64,000 bases of DNA from Pyrrhoderma lamaoense (taxonomy: Eukaryota > Basidiomycota > Agaricomycetes > Hymenochaetales > Hymenochaetaceae). Where the stretch lies: the NCBI GenBank assembly GCA_002794735.1, contig NBAZ01000022.1, positions 186,001 through 250,000 on the forward strand, written 5' to 3'. Below, one piece after another: positions 1-11,352 of the stretch. Under the pieces are notes generated by a model. The model did no database searches, was not told where the DNA came from, and saw only the letters and a list, made by a program, of their open reading frames with translations. The translations under genes were made by a program, and so were the position numbers. The first letter of the stretch is position 1; each line of letters begins with the position of its first letter.

Positions 1-129
1 TGTTCTTATGACTGATATTATAATATATATTTATGCATGTATAAAGAGAGCTCGTTCTTCTCTCTACTTCGCATAAGTTGATTCCTTCATACACCCAAAC
101 TTGATTTCTATACTCCTTTTGCGTGATAA

Positions 130-1778
130 ATGGCTAGTAATAATGAACAAAAACCCTCTCCAGTAGTCTCCAACCGATGGTCGAAGTACATGATAGAAAC
201 CTACCAAGACAAAAGAGTCCCATTGCTAGGTACCGTCTCGGTCAAGGGAGTAGAGGAACGTGCTAAGAAGAAGATGAAGGATAGAATGGGTAAGAAACAC
301 TAGTGATTCACTTTCTGTGGGGTTATACCTAATTCACTTGATGCTGAGCATGATATATCCGGCACATTTAGATGCCTATCTTTATGTATTTGGCGGTGCA
401 GGGACAAATTCAACAGAGAAGTTCAATCGTGAGGCGTTCGACGAATGGCGAATTATACCTCGCATGTTGCGCGACGCTACTCAACGCAATGTTGAAGTAT
501 GCTGATAATCATAGAAACTCACTGGAAATTAGTGCTAATTATTAATATTTCAAACACAGATAACACTTTTTGGAAAGAACTATCCGAGCCCGCTACTAAT
601 AGCACCAATCGGAGTGCAGGGTATACTTCACCCAGAGGCCGAACTGGCAAGTGCACGTGCAGCAGGTTCTCTCGGTGTTCCATTCATTATGAGTAGTGCA
701 TCTACCCGTTCTATAGAGGAGGTTGCCCAAGCAAATGGAGAAGGTTCTGCAAGATGGTACCAGCTTTATTGGCCACGCACGGAAGAAATTACAGAGTCAC
801 TTCTCAAAAGAGCGAAAGCCTCAGGCTTTACCACTCTAGTTGTAACTCTGGATACAATGACCATAGGTTGGCGCCCCCACGATCTGGATACCACTTATCT
901 TCCTTTCTCGCATGCAACTGGGTGCGCCATCGGTCTTTCCGATCCTGTATTCATGAAGAGGATGGGAGCTGAGGTCTGGCCTGTTGGGAAACATGTAGAG
1001 TTCCCGTACGACCCCCAAGCACTAGAGGAAAGAGCTATACAAGGGGACGAAGAGGTGAAGCTTCGTAAAGTGCTTGGGCGTGCGTGGCTAGCAGAAACCA
1101 ATTCCGGGACGTATCGTACTTGGGAGGACTTGAAGATTCTGAAAAAGTATTGGGATGGTCCAATAGTTCTAAAAGGGATACAATGTGTTGAAGTAAGCTG
1201 AATTAATATCAACTTTTGAAATAAGCCTTTATTAATGCTACACAGGATGCTGAAACTGCTGTGGATTGGGTGGATGGTATTGTCGTTTCAAACCATGGTA
1301 AGTTTTCTACCGGTCAGGCCCTTATAAAAAGCTCTCAGCATCTCATTATGTTTATTTTCAAGGCGGGCGCCAGGTTGATGGGGGTATTGCATCCTTAGAT
1401 GCATTGGGTAGAATTGGCCTGTCAAGAAAAGTTCGTGATGCACAAGTAGCTGGAAGGTTCACAGTTCTCTTTGATTCCGGTATCAGAACAGGCAGTGATA
1501 TAATCAAGGCTCTTGCTCTCGGTGCCCAGGCTGTATTGCGTAAGCCGATTGTTTCTTTCTCCCCAAAGCTGTTGATCTCAGATTGCAATTCAATAGTCGG
1601 TCGACCTTTCATGTATGGGTTGTGTTTAGCGGGTGAAGCAGGGGTCGCGGAGCAAGTGAAAGCGATCCTTTCGGACTTTGAAGTAACGCTTGGGTTAAGC
1701 GGCTACAAGGATGTGGAGAGCATTGTAGGAAATAGGGGACTGGTGTCTCACAAACCATCGTTGAAGCACAAAATGTAA
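130..1778 (+). CDS. FMN-dependent 2-hydroxyacid oxidase family, lactate 2-monooxygenase-like
   Basis: The product is an alpha/beta-barrel flavoenzyme expected to oxidise an L-2-hydroxyacid such as lactate using FMN. I read six exons: 130-289, 372-496, 560-1192, 1246-1297, 1363-1539 and 1597-1778. Every junction is GT..AG and restores frame. Family motifs are visible in order: FGGAGT near the N terminus, LIAPIGVQG, the FMN-barrel strand MSSASTRSIEE, WYQLYWPR, LVVTLDT, LKGI, the active-site segment SNHGGRQVDG (catalytic His and Arg), FDSGIRTG, and the C-terminal VLLGRPFMYGL. The last motif appears only if a 57-nt intron at 1540-1596 is removed; that intron is a multiple of three and contains no stop. 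ATG 130 is the first in frame and begins a hydrophilic N terminus without a signal peptide, suggesting a cytosolic enzyme. The exact substrate cannot be told from sequence. Confidence 0.9.
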
Positions 1779-2041
1779 ATTTCCCCTGATGATCATATGC
1801 GTAGTGGTATTTTTAGTGTACAAGTACGTGTAAAATTATGCAATACATAAAGCTATACTTTATTTTTGGTACTCGCCCAAAAAACCGTGGCGCCGCCTTA
1901 GTGCTCCGTCTCACACAACGTGGATTCGCAACGTCCGTCTAACCACGACTTCGTCGACGGCAACTTTCTCGCCGTTTCAAGAGTCAAGGCGTCCGAGGCA
2001 CTAACGTCGGGTGTGTTGGAATCGTTGACCGTGAGTGCATT

Positions 2042-5000
2042 ATGTACAAACCACTTCAGCTGCCGGGCGGCTTTGTATTGTTCATCAGTTTTCTATTCAC
2101 GATTCCTCTTGTGACTTTGGCGGAGCCTACTTCTCCACTAGACCCGTTCCGACATATAGCAAAGCACGCTCAAAAAGAACCAGAACAACCTGTGTGCTGT
2201 CTGAAGCCTCTGACACCTAATGAACCTACGGAGGAAATTCTTTCCTTTGAGGACTGGAAAGCAAAACAAGAGCAGCTACTGCACGTCGAACAAGTGCAAG
2301 TCGATGGACCAAAGGCTTCGTCAATTTCAAACACTGCCGGGGGCACCCCTTGTCTGCAGAAATACATCAAGAGTCTTTACCTGACTCCGGGGTAAACGTT
2401 GAGGCCTTGCAACAACCCCCTTCGGCTTCCATACCATCTGAACCAATCATTATTCAACAACCAGCTCATTCTAGAGTGCCTCTTACGGACCGTTTCAATT
2501 ATGCATCCCTGGATTGTTCTGCACGAGTATATCAAGCACATAAGTCTGCACGCTCACCCGCTTCAGTACTTTCATCTAAGAAGGACAGGTATCTACTCAG
2601 CCCATGTCAAACTCCGGAAGAGAAATTCATAGTGGTTGAACTATGTGACGATATCAGAATCGACACTGTTCAACTTGCAAATTTCGAGTTCTTCAGTGGT
2701 GTTTTCAAAGATTTCAGTGTAAGTGTCGCAAGAACTTATCCCGAAAATTCTCAGGACTGGACACCTGCTGGGACTTATCGCGCGAAGAATGTCCGCGGAA
2801 TACAGGTATGTCGATACTACATTTTCTGTTCTGTTCTAACCCAAATTTCTTGTTTCGTAGTCATTCCATACTCCTACTTCTTTACGTGATTTCTATCGCT
2901 ATATCCGTATTGACTTCCATTCTCATTTCGGAAATGAATATTACTGCCCCATCTCACTACTTCGTGTTTATGGGCTTACCCACCTTGAACAATGGAAATG
3001 GGAGGTCTGGGAAGCTGAATTTGAAGCAAGGCACGCGGAACAAGCTACTCGCTCCATTTCTTCCGGTTCCAACCCAGTTGTTGAGGATTCCATAAAAGTA
3101 ATCAAAGAAACTCCTGATGATATAGAAACTCACGATAACAGTGTCGACATCTCATCAAAATCTGAACTTTTACATACGGAATCAGCTTCATCATTTACTA
3201 CTTCCTTAGAACACACTCCAGCAATGCTACGCCTACTAAGACTATCTCCTCAGCGACTTCTGAAAGTGCCTCTTCCCATATTTCAGTATCTACGATGGAA
3301 ACCATTTCTTCGTCTGCCACTGAAAGCATAAAGACGGAAGTCCCGGCTCAGTCTACAAATAATGGCAGCGATTTCTCTGCCCCACCTCCAATTCACAAGA
3401 GCCGTCAAGTATAGGAAGCGATCCATCAGTCAGTGAAGCTACGCAAATCGTATCAGAATTAGGAGATTCCTCGGCTACATCCATTCCAACTGAGGTGATT
3501 ACAAAATCCGGAGAAGCAACTCCAGTACAGAGCTCCCAGATACCGACAATAATACCTCACGAGCGCGCAATCTCTGGAGTAACTTCGGGGAGTCTATCTA
3601 CAGAACAATTATGACTCGCTTGAGTCTCCTTGAAGGCAATTCGACTCTTTATCTGCGATACGTAGAAGAGCAAACCCGGAGTATGCGGGATGCTCTGAGA
3701 AGACTGGAAGAAGACCTTGGTCGTATTGAAGGAATTGTAAGTTTTATCACTATAGCTAATACCGGCGCTCATCCCACTATTCAATAGGGAAGGGTCCAGT
3801 CACAGCAGCTTCAGAAATCACTACACGACTGGGAAAGGCAACGCAGGCGCTTGGAACGAGAGCATGGTGACCTACAGACACGACTAAACTACCTCACTGA
3901 CGAAGTCATTCTAGAAAAGCGCCTTGGAATCGCCCAACTGTTTCTCTTACTCACAGTCCTTGTATTTATGGCGTTAACCCGTGGTTCACGCGGAGAACCT
4001 ATCGTCGCACCGAGAATGACTAGTCGTCGCGACTCGCTGAAGGAATGGGGAAGGCGACATCTATCAAGCTTTGGTAGTAGAGAATGGTCTTCAAAACTAA
4101 GTAAGAGGAGCCCTACATCTCCGTCTGAGGATTTCGTAAAAAGCCCTTTTTATATCAAGAAAGAAGGTAAAGTATTTTCTCTATAGCCATATGATTTTTT
4201 TGATACGAGATTTTTTCGAAATGAAGACAAAGCCGGTTTACCTCTTGTTCAGTTCAAGGTGGAAGGTACACAACTTCAGGGGATCAAAGAGAATGTAGTC
4301 TCGCCCCCTGTCATAAGGTATCGCACACCGTCAGAAATTAGGGTGCCTCATCCTCGTCAATTTGTCTCCCATAGGCCCAAAACCCCAACCTCTTCGAGCT
4401 TTTCAGTTTTGTCTCAAACGCCCCGAGCCTCTAGCAGTGTCTTATTATGCTCTGTTCCGGGACCATCAAATTCCAGTTCAGGAAGGCCGAAGCTTCGCCG
4501 CACAAGTTCACACAACTCACCGATCAATACAACACATCCTCATTCTACAAGCCACATTATTTCAACTCCCCTTTCAGCAAAAAAATGGGCAAAGACCGCG
4601 CACTTACACGAAATGCGAAGGTCCGGTGGGATCAAACATAATTCTAAACCAGTGCACCACACGGCTACTACAAAAGCAAATGAAACTCCACGAAAACACC
4701 GCAGTGCAAGCTTAACTCGTACTGATCAAAAGAGTGGGACAAAACCTGGATCTGATGCTTCTTTATTTTGGCCCGTAGAAGTGACTGACCCTGCCACGCG
4801 TGGTAGATTGGGGGACCGAGTCGTATTTAAACCCGTTGATGTTAATAATAGTACCAGCCCAAGAAGTGGTCCACTTTCGGTATCTCCTTTACAGAACCGA
4901 GCACGGTCTCGAGAAGACGACGATCTAACTAAGTTGACTGCTCTAGGCTCACCCTGGCATCATCATAATAGACATACAGGAGGTCACAATATCATTGACT

Positions 5001-5071
5001 TGGGTACTGAATCTGAAAGCTGGATTGATACGGACATAGAGGGATCAACAGAAGAATCGAGCCCCCTTTAG
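2042..5071 (+). CDS. SLP1: SUN-domain protein of the SLP1/Osteopotentia type
   Basis: This is an ER or nuclear-envelope membrane protein of the SLP1 branch of SUN proteins, a family linked to folding of integral membrane proteins. A signal peptide starts at ATG 2042, followed by the family motif FEDWKAKQ. The SUN core lies at about 2490-3060 (NYASLDCSARV, VVELCDDIRID, FEFFSGVFKDF, then after an intron at about 2812-2860 YRYIRIDF and GNEYYCPISLLRVYGLTHLE). A Ser/Thr-rich linker follows, then ESIYRTIMTRLSLLEGNSTL, a coiled coil, an intron ending at 3787, and a transmembrane helix (LFLLLTVLVFMAL) near 3940-3975. Frame is lost four times (about 2340, 3215, 3381, 3588), each needing one extra base. 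The basic Ser/Pro-rich tail at 4253/4259-5071 joins in phase through an intron from 4136; that junction is less certain. Confidence 0.82.
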
Positions 5072-5423
5072 GTCTCTCTTCGTTTATTAGCTCACCCTCG
5101 GGAGGGTCTACAATCTGTATTATACTTATACCCTTAGCATTGCAATTATCAACGTTGTCTATTTTCTACACAGTCAGCACCATACGTATCTCAGCCTAAC
5201 ATGCTCTGTATCTTGTTTATATCATCGTCATGTACAATAAAACTAGCACACAATTATCTTCCAACGAAATAAAAATAGAGTTCAGAACAAGAACGATCAC
5301 GTGGTCGACATGATGTTCAAGTGTCACGCGGGCCGATGAACTTAGTCAAGTCAACCGTCAACACTCATCCAGACTTTGGATACCTCTTTCATTGGCCATT
5401 TTCTCTTGCCAATAGTATCAACC

Positions 5424-7003
5424 ATGACGACGAAGGCCTCCACGGTCTCGAACCTCACGAGGCAATTATCTAACCTTGATCTTTCCAACAAAGACAAAAC
5501 GTCCTCGACGACCACAGGCTCCAACATCAGACAACCCATGTTACACAAAAAGACCTCTAGTAATTCGAAACTAGCAACTAAGTTTGCCCCAAATCGTGAA
5601 ATATCACATAGCTCTTCTTCGACAAACCTAAATGCTGCGGCAAAGATTACCTCTACAAACTCAGGCCACATCCGCACAACTTCAACAACTTCGAAGACTG
5701 CTCAGATGACACGAACGAAATCGGCGACGACTATCACAAGTGCAGCTCAGCGTACACGTACTAACTCGACTGCAACAACAAGCTCGACCCGCTCTGGGTC
5801 TCCTGCAAGAGCTGCTGCAATTACCGCAGCACAGCTCATAGATATCGGTCAGTACGACGGTGGTTTTGAGATTGAAAACGAGAAACGCGGTTCGGCTGTC
5901 TTTGGAGAGGCAGCTGAACTTCTTGCGCTGGACTCCAGTCGTGCTGCGTAAGCCTCTTCTATTTCTGCTCTTACTGCGTTGCTTATGAAAAATCCCTCAG
6001 TGTTCGTCCGACGCGGGATTGGAGTTTGACTTCGTTTGAAATCGGACGTCCACTAGGCAAGGGTAAATTTGGACGTGTTTACATGGTCAGGACAAAATGT
6101 GAACCTCAGTACATCCTTGCTCTTAAATGTCTCTATAAGTCCGAAATAGTCGAAAGCAAGGTTGAAAAACAGATCAGACGTGAAATTGAGATTCAACAAA
6201 ATCTCAGACACCCTCATATCCTTCGATTATACGGATACTTCCATGACGCGAAGCGTATCTTCTTGATGCTCGAGTTTGCAGGCAAGGGTGAATTGTATAA
6301 GCAACTCAACAAGGCTGGATCATTCAGCGAGAAACGTAGCTCGCGTTATATTGATCAGATGGCAGATGCCCTGTCATACTTACACTCCAAGCATGTAATT
6401 CACCGTGACATAAAACCAGAAAATCTTCTTTTAGGCATTAATGGAGAACTAAAAATTGGAGACTTCGGTTGGAGTGTGCATGCACCAGGAAATAGGTAAG
6501 TTGATGTCTGTGTCTTCTGTGTTCAAATTGACTCATACGTTCTCTTAGGCGGAAGACTCTTTGTGGGACCCTTGATTACCTCCCTCCTGAAATGGTCTTG
6601 GGTAAGGAGCATAATGAGAGGGTTGACTACTGGGCGTTGGGCGTACTTGCGTACGAGTTTCTTTGTGGCGCACCACCGTTTGAAGATCTCACTGGATACA
6701 CTGGTAAATACGACCTACTGAAGCCTACTCCAGCTATTTTTTAACCTGAATATGTCCAATAGCCACGTACAAACGTATAGCGAAGGTCGATTTGAAAATT
6801 CCTCCAAAGGTTTCCGCTCAGGCAAAGGACCTCATTCAAAGGGTTAGTATAGCCATATGGATACGTGTTCACTCTGTTGACATTCTCTCCTTTAGCTCCT
6901 GCAGTTTGAGCCAGCAAAACGCCTACCTTTATCAGAGGTGTTACGTCACCCCTGGATCACAATGTACCGTAAACGAAGTTCTGGGCCCGCTGCAATTTCA
7001 TAA
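5424..7003 (+). CDS. Aurora-type serine/threonine kinase
   Basis: This is the chromosomal-passenger mitotic kinase, which phosphorylates centromere and spindle substrates. Exons are 5424-5947, 6001-6495, 6549-6703, 6763-6842 and 6896-7003, and all phases agree. A Ser/Thr-rich N-terminal extension of about 180 residues precedes the kinase domain. Visible motifs are the Gly loop GKGKFGRVY, the Lys of [22 protein letters not shown], and the Aurora-specific [10 protein letters not shown] followed by [16 protein letters not shown], whose Thr is the activation-loop phosphosite. VDYWALGVL and a C-terminal HPWI then follow. Length and order match fungal Ipl1/Aurora. I chose ATG 5424 because it has a good context (aacc before ATG) and the open frame upstream lacks another ATG. 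No frame break was found in this gene. Confidence 0.95.
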
Positions 7004-7719
7004 TGGATTCATATCAACCTTTATGAATATATTGGATTTACTTACTACTGTTTTTGTATTTATAACTCCAGAAACCTTTTGGAGGCCTTCGTACTTTTTT
7101 TGTATAGTATTGTGGTTTATAGAGTGTTTTATACTATTATATAAGAAGTTGACTAGGTTTCAAAGTTGCGTTGCTTGCTCATGATATGTTTGTGCTACAC
7201 GTGCTTACCATTGTTATCCGGCTTCATGATGCTTGGAGTGATTAGAATAAGCACATACTTAAGGGGCTTATCTACCCTTTTTGAGTTGATACTTCTTTGT
7301 CTTTATACTCTTACAATATTGTAGCCTATTTCACCTTTGGACGACCCTGAAATCATACTTTGCACTCTAACCTTGCAGTATCCGTGAAAACATATAGTAC
7401 GTTAGTTCATTGCGTGCTTAACTCCCAGTATGTATATCTATGTATATAGTGCTTTATACTTTTACCTTGAATGTTAGTTGGCTTGTTATGTCAAAAATCA
7501 TGTGGTATATAATCGTAAGACAAGCAAAGAACCGAGTAATTTACCTATACAGGATCAAGAATGTGGAATTCAAATGAAATATATTGGCGCTCATACTTCA
7601 CGCTTGCAATCATTAGTTCTAGATGATGGGCCAATGTTGAGGTCGTGCATAGTAGTCTCCAAAGTATATATAAACATAGAAAAAGTAACCACTTCATCAA
7701 AACACAGAGTGTGCTAAGT
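7004..7719. other. Intergenic, AT-rich, no gene seen
   Basis: This stretch lies between the Aurora stop and the next gene. It is rich in T and A, and its short reading frames have no recognisable motif. It probably holds the Aurora 3' end and the promoter of the following gene; a TATA-like tatataaac lies about 50 nt before ATG 7720. Confidence 0.5.
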
Positions 7720-8487
7720 ATGAGTTCCAAGAATGATGCGGCTCAGAAGCAAAAAAGGAAACGTAAAGATATACTAGAAGGACTAACGACTGTCGAGCAG
7801 ATAGTTGATGTGCTTAAAAGGGCTTATGATAACGACACGACCTCAGATAAGAAAAATAAGGGAACCTTATATCGTTTCGCTGCCACTCCTGGAAGAACAG
7901 CTGACGAGATCCGCGAAAGAGTGAATGGGAAGAAGATTCATGCTGCAGAGAAAAGAAAGCAGAAAATCGAAGAAAAAACAGAAGAGACAAAGGCAGCGTT
8001 AGGTATAGGACCATCAGATACGGTACCTCGCAAAAAACGTGTGACAATTCCCAATAACCTCACCTCGAAACAGGAGTATATAGCTTTCTTTACAGCTGAG
8101 CGCCAGAAAACGGTTTCATCATACGTTGAAAATTGGGATGAGTGGCTCAGATTCTGTAACAATTCAAAAAATAGTGTCCAAGATATCCAGAAGAGGGTGC
8201 GAGAAAAGAGCAAGGCTAAAGCACCATCTGAAAAGGGTGATGCGCAAGCGAGTAGTACAGCTCAACCCAGCTCCTCCAAAGCACCGAAAGTTGCCGGTTC
8301 TGGTAAAGCACCTGGTAAAGCACCGACTACTGCTGCTGCTACCAGCTCGAAGTCTACCTCTAGTGGATCAAAGAAAAAAGAATTGGTTTTTGACCCTAAT
8401 GAAAGCATCGATAAAACCTTCCTCAATGCTGCGAAAGTATTCAACGAGGTGAACCAACTCGATCCCGACATTCAATACAGACAGTGA
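7720..8487 (+). CDS. Unknown lysine-rich protein
   Basis: I do not recognise this gene. It is a single uninterrupted frame of 255 codons from ATG 7720. An in-frame ATG at 7645 would add 25 residues, but a TATA-like element lies between the two, so the later start is preferred. The N terminus is very basic (KQKRKRKD), a nuclear-localisation-like cluster. A charged, probably helical or coiled-coil region follows (EKRKQKIEEKTEE), then a more ordered part with aromatic residues (YIAFFTAERQ, ENWDEWLRFC). A low-complexity linker rich in Ser, Ala, Pro and Lys comes next, and a short acidic end (FDPNESIDKTF). Composition suggests a nuclear or nucleic-acid-associated protein, but nothing identifies a function. 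Confidence 0.6.
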   Translation: MSSKNDAAQKQKRKRKDILEGLTTVEQIVDVLKRAYDNDTTSDKKNKGTLYRFAATPGRTADEIRERVNGKKIHAAEKRKQKIEEKTEETKAALGIGPSDTVPRKKRVTIPNNLTSKQEYIAFFTAERQKTVSSYVENWDEWLRFCNNSKNSVQDIQKRVREKSKAKAPSEKGDAQASSTAQPSSSKAPKVAGSGKAPGKAPTTAAATSSKSTSSGSKKKELVFDPNESIDKTFLNAAKVFNEVNQLDPDIQYRQ

Positions 8488-9035
8488 GCTTTGTGGGATG
8501 TCCTACCAGATGCTATAAATGAAGGAAGAAATATACATCTCAACAAATTATTGTAGAAAGTGCAAAGTTATCTATCGGTATAATGACTGTATCTCAAAAG
8601 GGCAGTAGGATTGATTTTGTTTTAACTTAGTATCACAAACACATGTCATATTTCACTCGGTCTCTCGCAGACCATGTATGTATAGTTTTAATGAGGTGCT
8701 TTACTTTATTATATTAATAATCGAGTGAAAAAAAAACTTTTATGTGTGTCTGTTCTTGTAGTACAATTGAGTAACTCCCAACGTGAGTAGAGAAAAATAA
8801 CAAAAATTATATATTCAATATAATATTGTACTTTGTCCGATAGTTGCCTTTCAGCACTACAGTATTTTTTTATCCACATTAGACAATTTTCCCCTAGGTA
8901 CGTGCACTCGGTGGTAACAACTAATTAGCACTCTTTTCTATATTCCCCCAATTAATCAAGTTCAGTTCGAATTCGACTCTTTTATTATAACTCAAGCATT
9001 AGGGTCCAATAAGTTTTTATTTTATTTTCAACAGA
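8488..9035. other. Intergenic, AT-rich
   Basis: No coding frame is supported here. The sequence is AT-rich with several A/T runs. It separates the lysine-rich gene from the tRNA gene. Confidence 0.5.
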
Positions 9036-9106
9036 TCGGATATGGTGTAACGGCTAACATTGCCTCCTCTCACGCGGCAGCTCGGGGTTCGATTCCCCGT
9101 ATCCGA
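9036..9106 (+). tRNA. tRNA-Glu (anticodon CTC)
   Basis: A 71-nt cloverleaf folds directly. The acceptor stem TCGGATA/TATCCGA pairs in all 7 positions. The D stem is GTGT/ACAT, the anticodon loop is CTCTCAC with anticodon CTC, and the T arm is CGGGG-TTCGATT-CCCCG. The anticodon stem GCCTC/GCGGC has one T-C mismatch at the 30-40 pair. There is no intron. T-runs at 9113-9116 and 9123-9127 can serve as Pol III terminators. Confidence 0.93.
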
Positions 9107-9629
9107 ATATAATTTTACTTGCTTTTTCGATTATATATATCTCTGATTCTCTCGTAATAAATATTAATGCGAACTACCTGTTTGATTAGCCTAAATATAC
9201 ACCTTTCGTAATTAAATCAACTGATTCTGTAGTCATAATTGATGACATTGTGATACGATTTGTTACTGGATCGTTGTGAAAAAACAGAGATGTGCTCCGT
9301 GTTTATGAAGAAACTAAGAATGCCAGGTTCAAAACGCACTGTGGCCATAATGAGCTGAAAATTATCTAATATCCTATACGAAAATCATAGAAAGGATAAG
9401 ATCATTGCAACTTCACGGTGACTACAGATATCAAATATGCTAATGTGGTAAGTAAACGAGTGACGAAAAATATTGGAAATGACAATACATATGATAAAAA
9501 ATCTTCATTGAAGTCCAGTAAGGCATCCATTAGCAACAACATATATCATATCATACAACCATCATATCACCGGGTATATCATGCTAAGACCTATAGAACA
9601 TGATGTTACCAAGCATTGTCACGTAAGAG
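9107..9629. other. Intergenic, no gene seen
   Basis: AT-rich sequence between the tRNA and the 3' end of the SNARE gene on the other strand. The small open frame at 9418-9603 has no recognisable features and is not called. Confidence 0.45.
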
Positions 9630-10855
9630 TTAGCTAAGATCACTTACAGCTAGAAGAACTATACAAATAACAATCGCAACTATGACCATTAGACAGGCTG
9701 CTCTACGCCCAGCTTTTCTCTGGTAATCTGAAGCCGTTCGCAGTTCCTCAGCCGCACCAGTTGTATCAACAGCGATTGAGGATATATTCGATTCGATGTT
9801 ATCTGTTATTTTTGTTAAAACTTTCAGTATGTAGTAGAACACAGAAGTTGTAAACTCACCAAGCATCCCCCCTGTTCACTTACTAAGGTGCCCAAGTCGC
9901 GGAAGATTTCTGCTAACTCATGTATTCCCGTTTCAATTTCCCGTATTTCTTCTTCTCGCTCATGGATTAATGATTCCTGATGTGCAAGTTCATGAGGGGA
10001 TAGTTGCCTGTTTCAAGCACGCCGTATGGATATTCATGAGTCTTGATATAATTTGAGAGCGATTTGACACATACTGTTGTAAAACTAGTGCTTGCCGTTG
10101 TTCCGGTGAGGATCCAGGGCGGAAGTCTGAGCTGAAGGAAGGTGGCAAACTATCAGGCATTGAAAGAGAAAAGATATATCACTTCAAAAGACATACGTTG
10201 CCGCATCTCCAGCAGTATGCTCTTCATCAACCGCGATCTTGACTCCTTCTACGACTGTCCGTTGGCGCTCCGCACTGACCTGCTGCGCTCTTTGGAATGC
10301 AACGAGTGAAAGTTGGAAGTCATGAGAAGTCTTCTGGAGAACAGTCTTCTGGTTTGGCTGTTATTTTTTAGGGTTTAAGTTCATCGAGTCTAAGTCAATA
10401 CGGGATGATGCTTACTAGAGCAAGCTGTAGACCAGCAAGCTTCTTCAAATCCTCTGACCCACGCTTCGCCATGTCCCGAGTCGTCTCCGTTAAATTATGA
10501 CTTTCATTCACAAGTTATTGATACAAGACGTAGTATAAGTAGCCATACATGGTACGATATCCAAAAGATATATGAAACAACAGAAAATCCAACAACGAAT
10601 CAGTGCATTATCGCAGCGAATTTTTAAAGATGCTACTCACAGTGCGGTCCTCACATTTCCCGTATCTCTAGCAGTCCCAAGTTGGTCAACAAGTTTAAGG
10701 ATACCTTGCACGTTGGCATTTATCTTGAATACTTGTAATGACAACGACTGCTGAAGGCCTGCAAACGCTGCTTCCTCACGAGTTTGAGGAACACCTACAC
10801 TCCCTCCGCCGCGCGGCGGCTGCGCAAGGCCTGTTTCGATGTCTTGGAAACTCAT
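9630..10855 (-). CDS. PEP12: Pep12/syntaxin-7-like Qa-SNARE
   Basis: This is a Qa-SNARE expected to act in fusion of vesicles with the endosome or vacuole. Exons on the - strand are 10641-10855, 10416-10500, 10197-10357, 10075-10149, 9860-10007 and 9630-9802. The start is MSFQDIETG at 10855. An N-terminal helical (Habc-like) region is followed by the SNARE motif: ESLIHEREEEIREIE, ELAEIFRDLGTLVSEQGG, then DNIESNI. The basic KAGRRAACL and a C-terminal transmembrane helix rich in V, I and L complete the layout. All junctions are in phase except that between exons 5 and 6: the run of six C at 9867-9872 must have one more base to read EQGGMLDNIESNI. The stop at 9630 directly follows a GTAAGT, so an extra short terminal exon is possible. 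Confidence 0.88.
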
Positions 10856-11352
10856 CTGAACTAATTCCCTATCTGTTCAGAGACCTGATTTCTTCTACCA
10901 AGTTTACCGAAACTTGTATTGGCGACTTAATTCGAAGGAGTTATTATAGGTGATAAATAATGAGGTCAGAGGTATTAGTAGCTGCTTAATGAATACTTAT
11001 AAGCAGGGAATCAGTCGTCACAGTTGAGAACGTCACTGGCGTCACGAGTCAGACTACCAAATTAGGCCTCTTCCAGTTTAAAGATAGCTCATCTTTGATC
11101 CCTTTCTGACCTTCTCTAAAACCTTTTCTAAAATCCTATTTTAGAGATACTGGTTCATAGTATATCTTTTCCCTACTGGCTATTATTCTACAAGGAGCTG
11201 AACTAAACGCAGAGACATAAAATTCTAGTACAACTCGCAAACTCAAGGTAGTATCTAAAGAGAGACACTGACATTAGTAATAACAATAAGTTCAAAAATT
11301 AAGGAAAAAAAGATAAAGTCCCATCTCAAAGTACTATGCAAATTAAGGTTAT
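10856..11352. other. Intergenic, no gene seen
   Basis: Upstream region of the Pep12 gene and downstream region of the next - strand gene. No supported frame and no clear promoter element beyond AT-rich tracts. Confidence 0.45.

Noticed and set aside
2042..4186. The SUN-like gene as a pseudogene because of four frame breaks
   Set aside because: All four breaks are single missing bases, three in G/C runs. The same kind of break occurs in essential genes in this window, and codons between the breaks are well conserved.
5376..5423. Earlier start for the Aurora kinase
   Set aside because: The open frame upstream of 5424 begins at TTG, not ATG. ATG 5424 has a good context and gives a normal N terminus.
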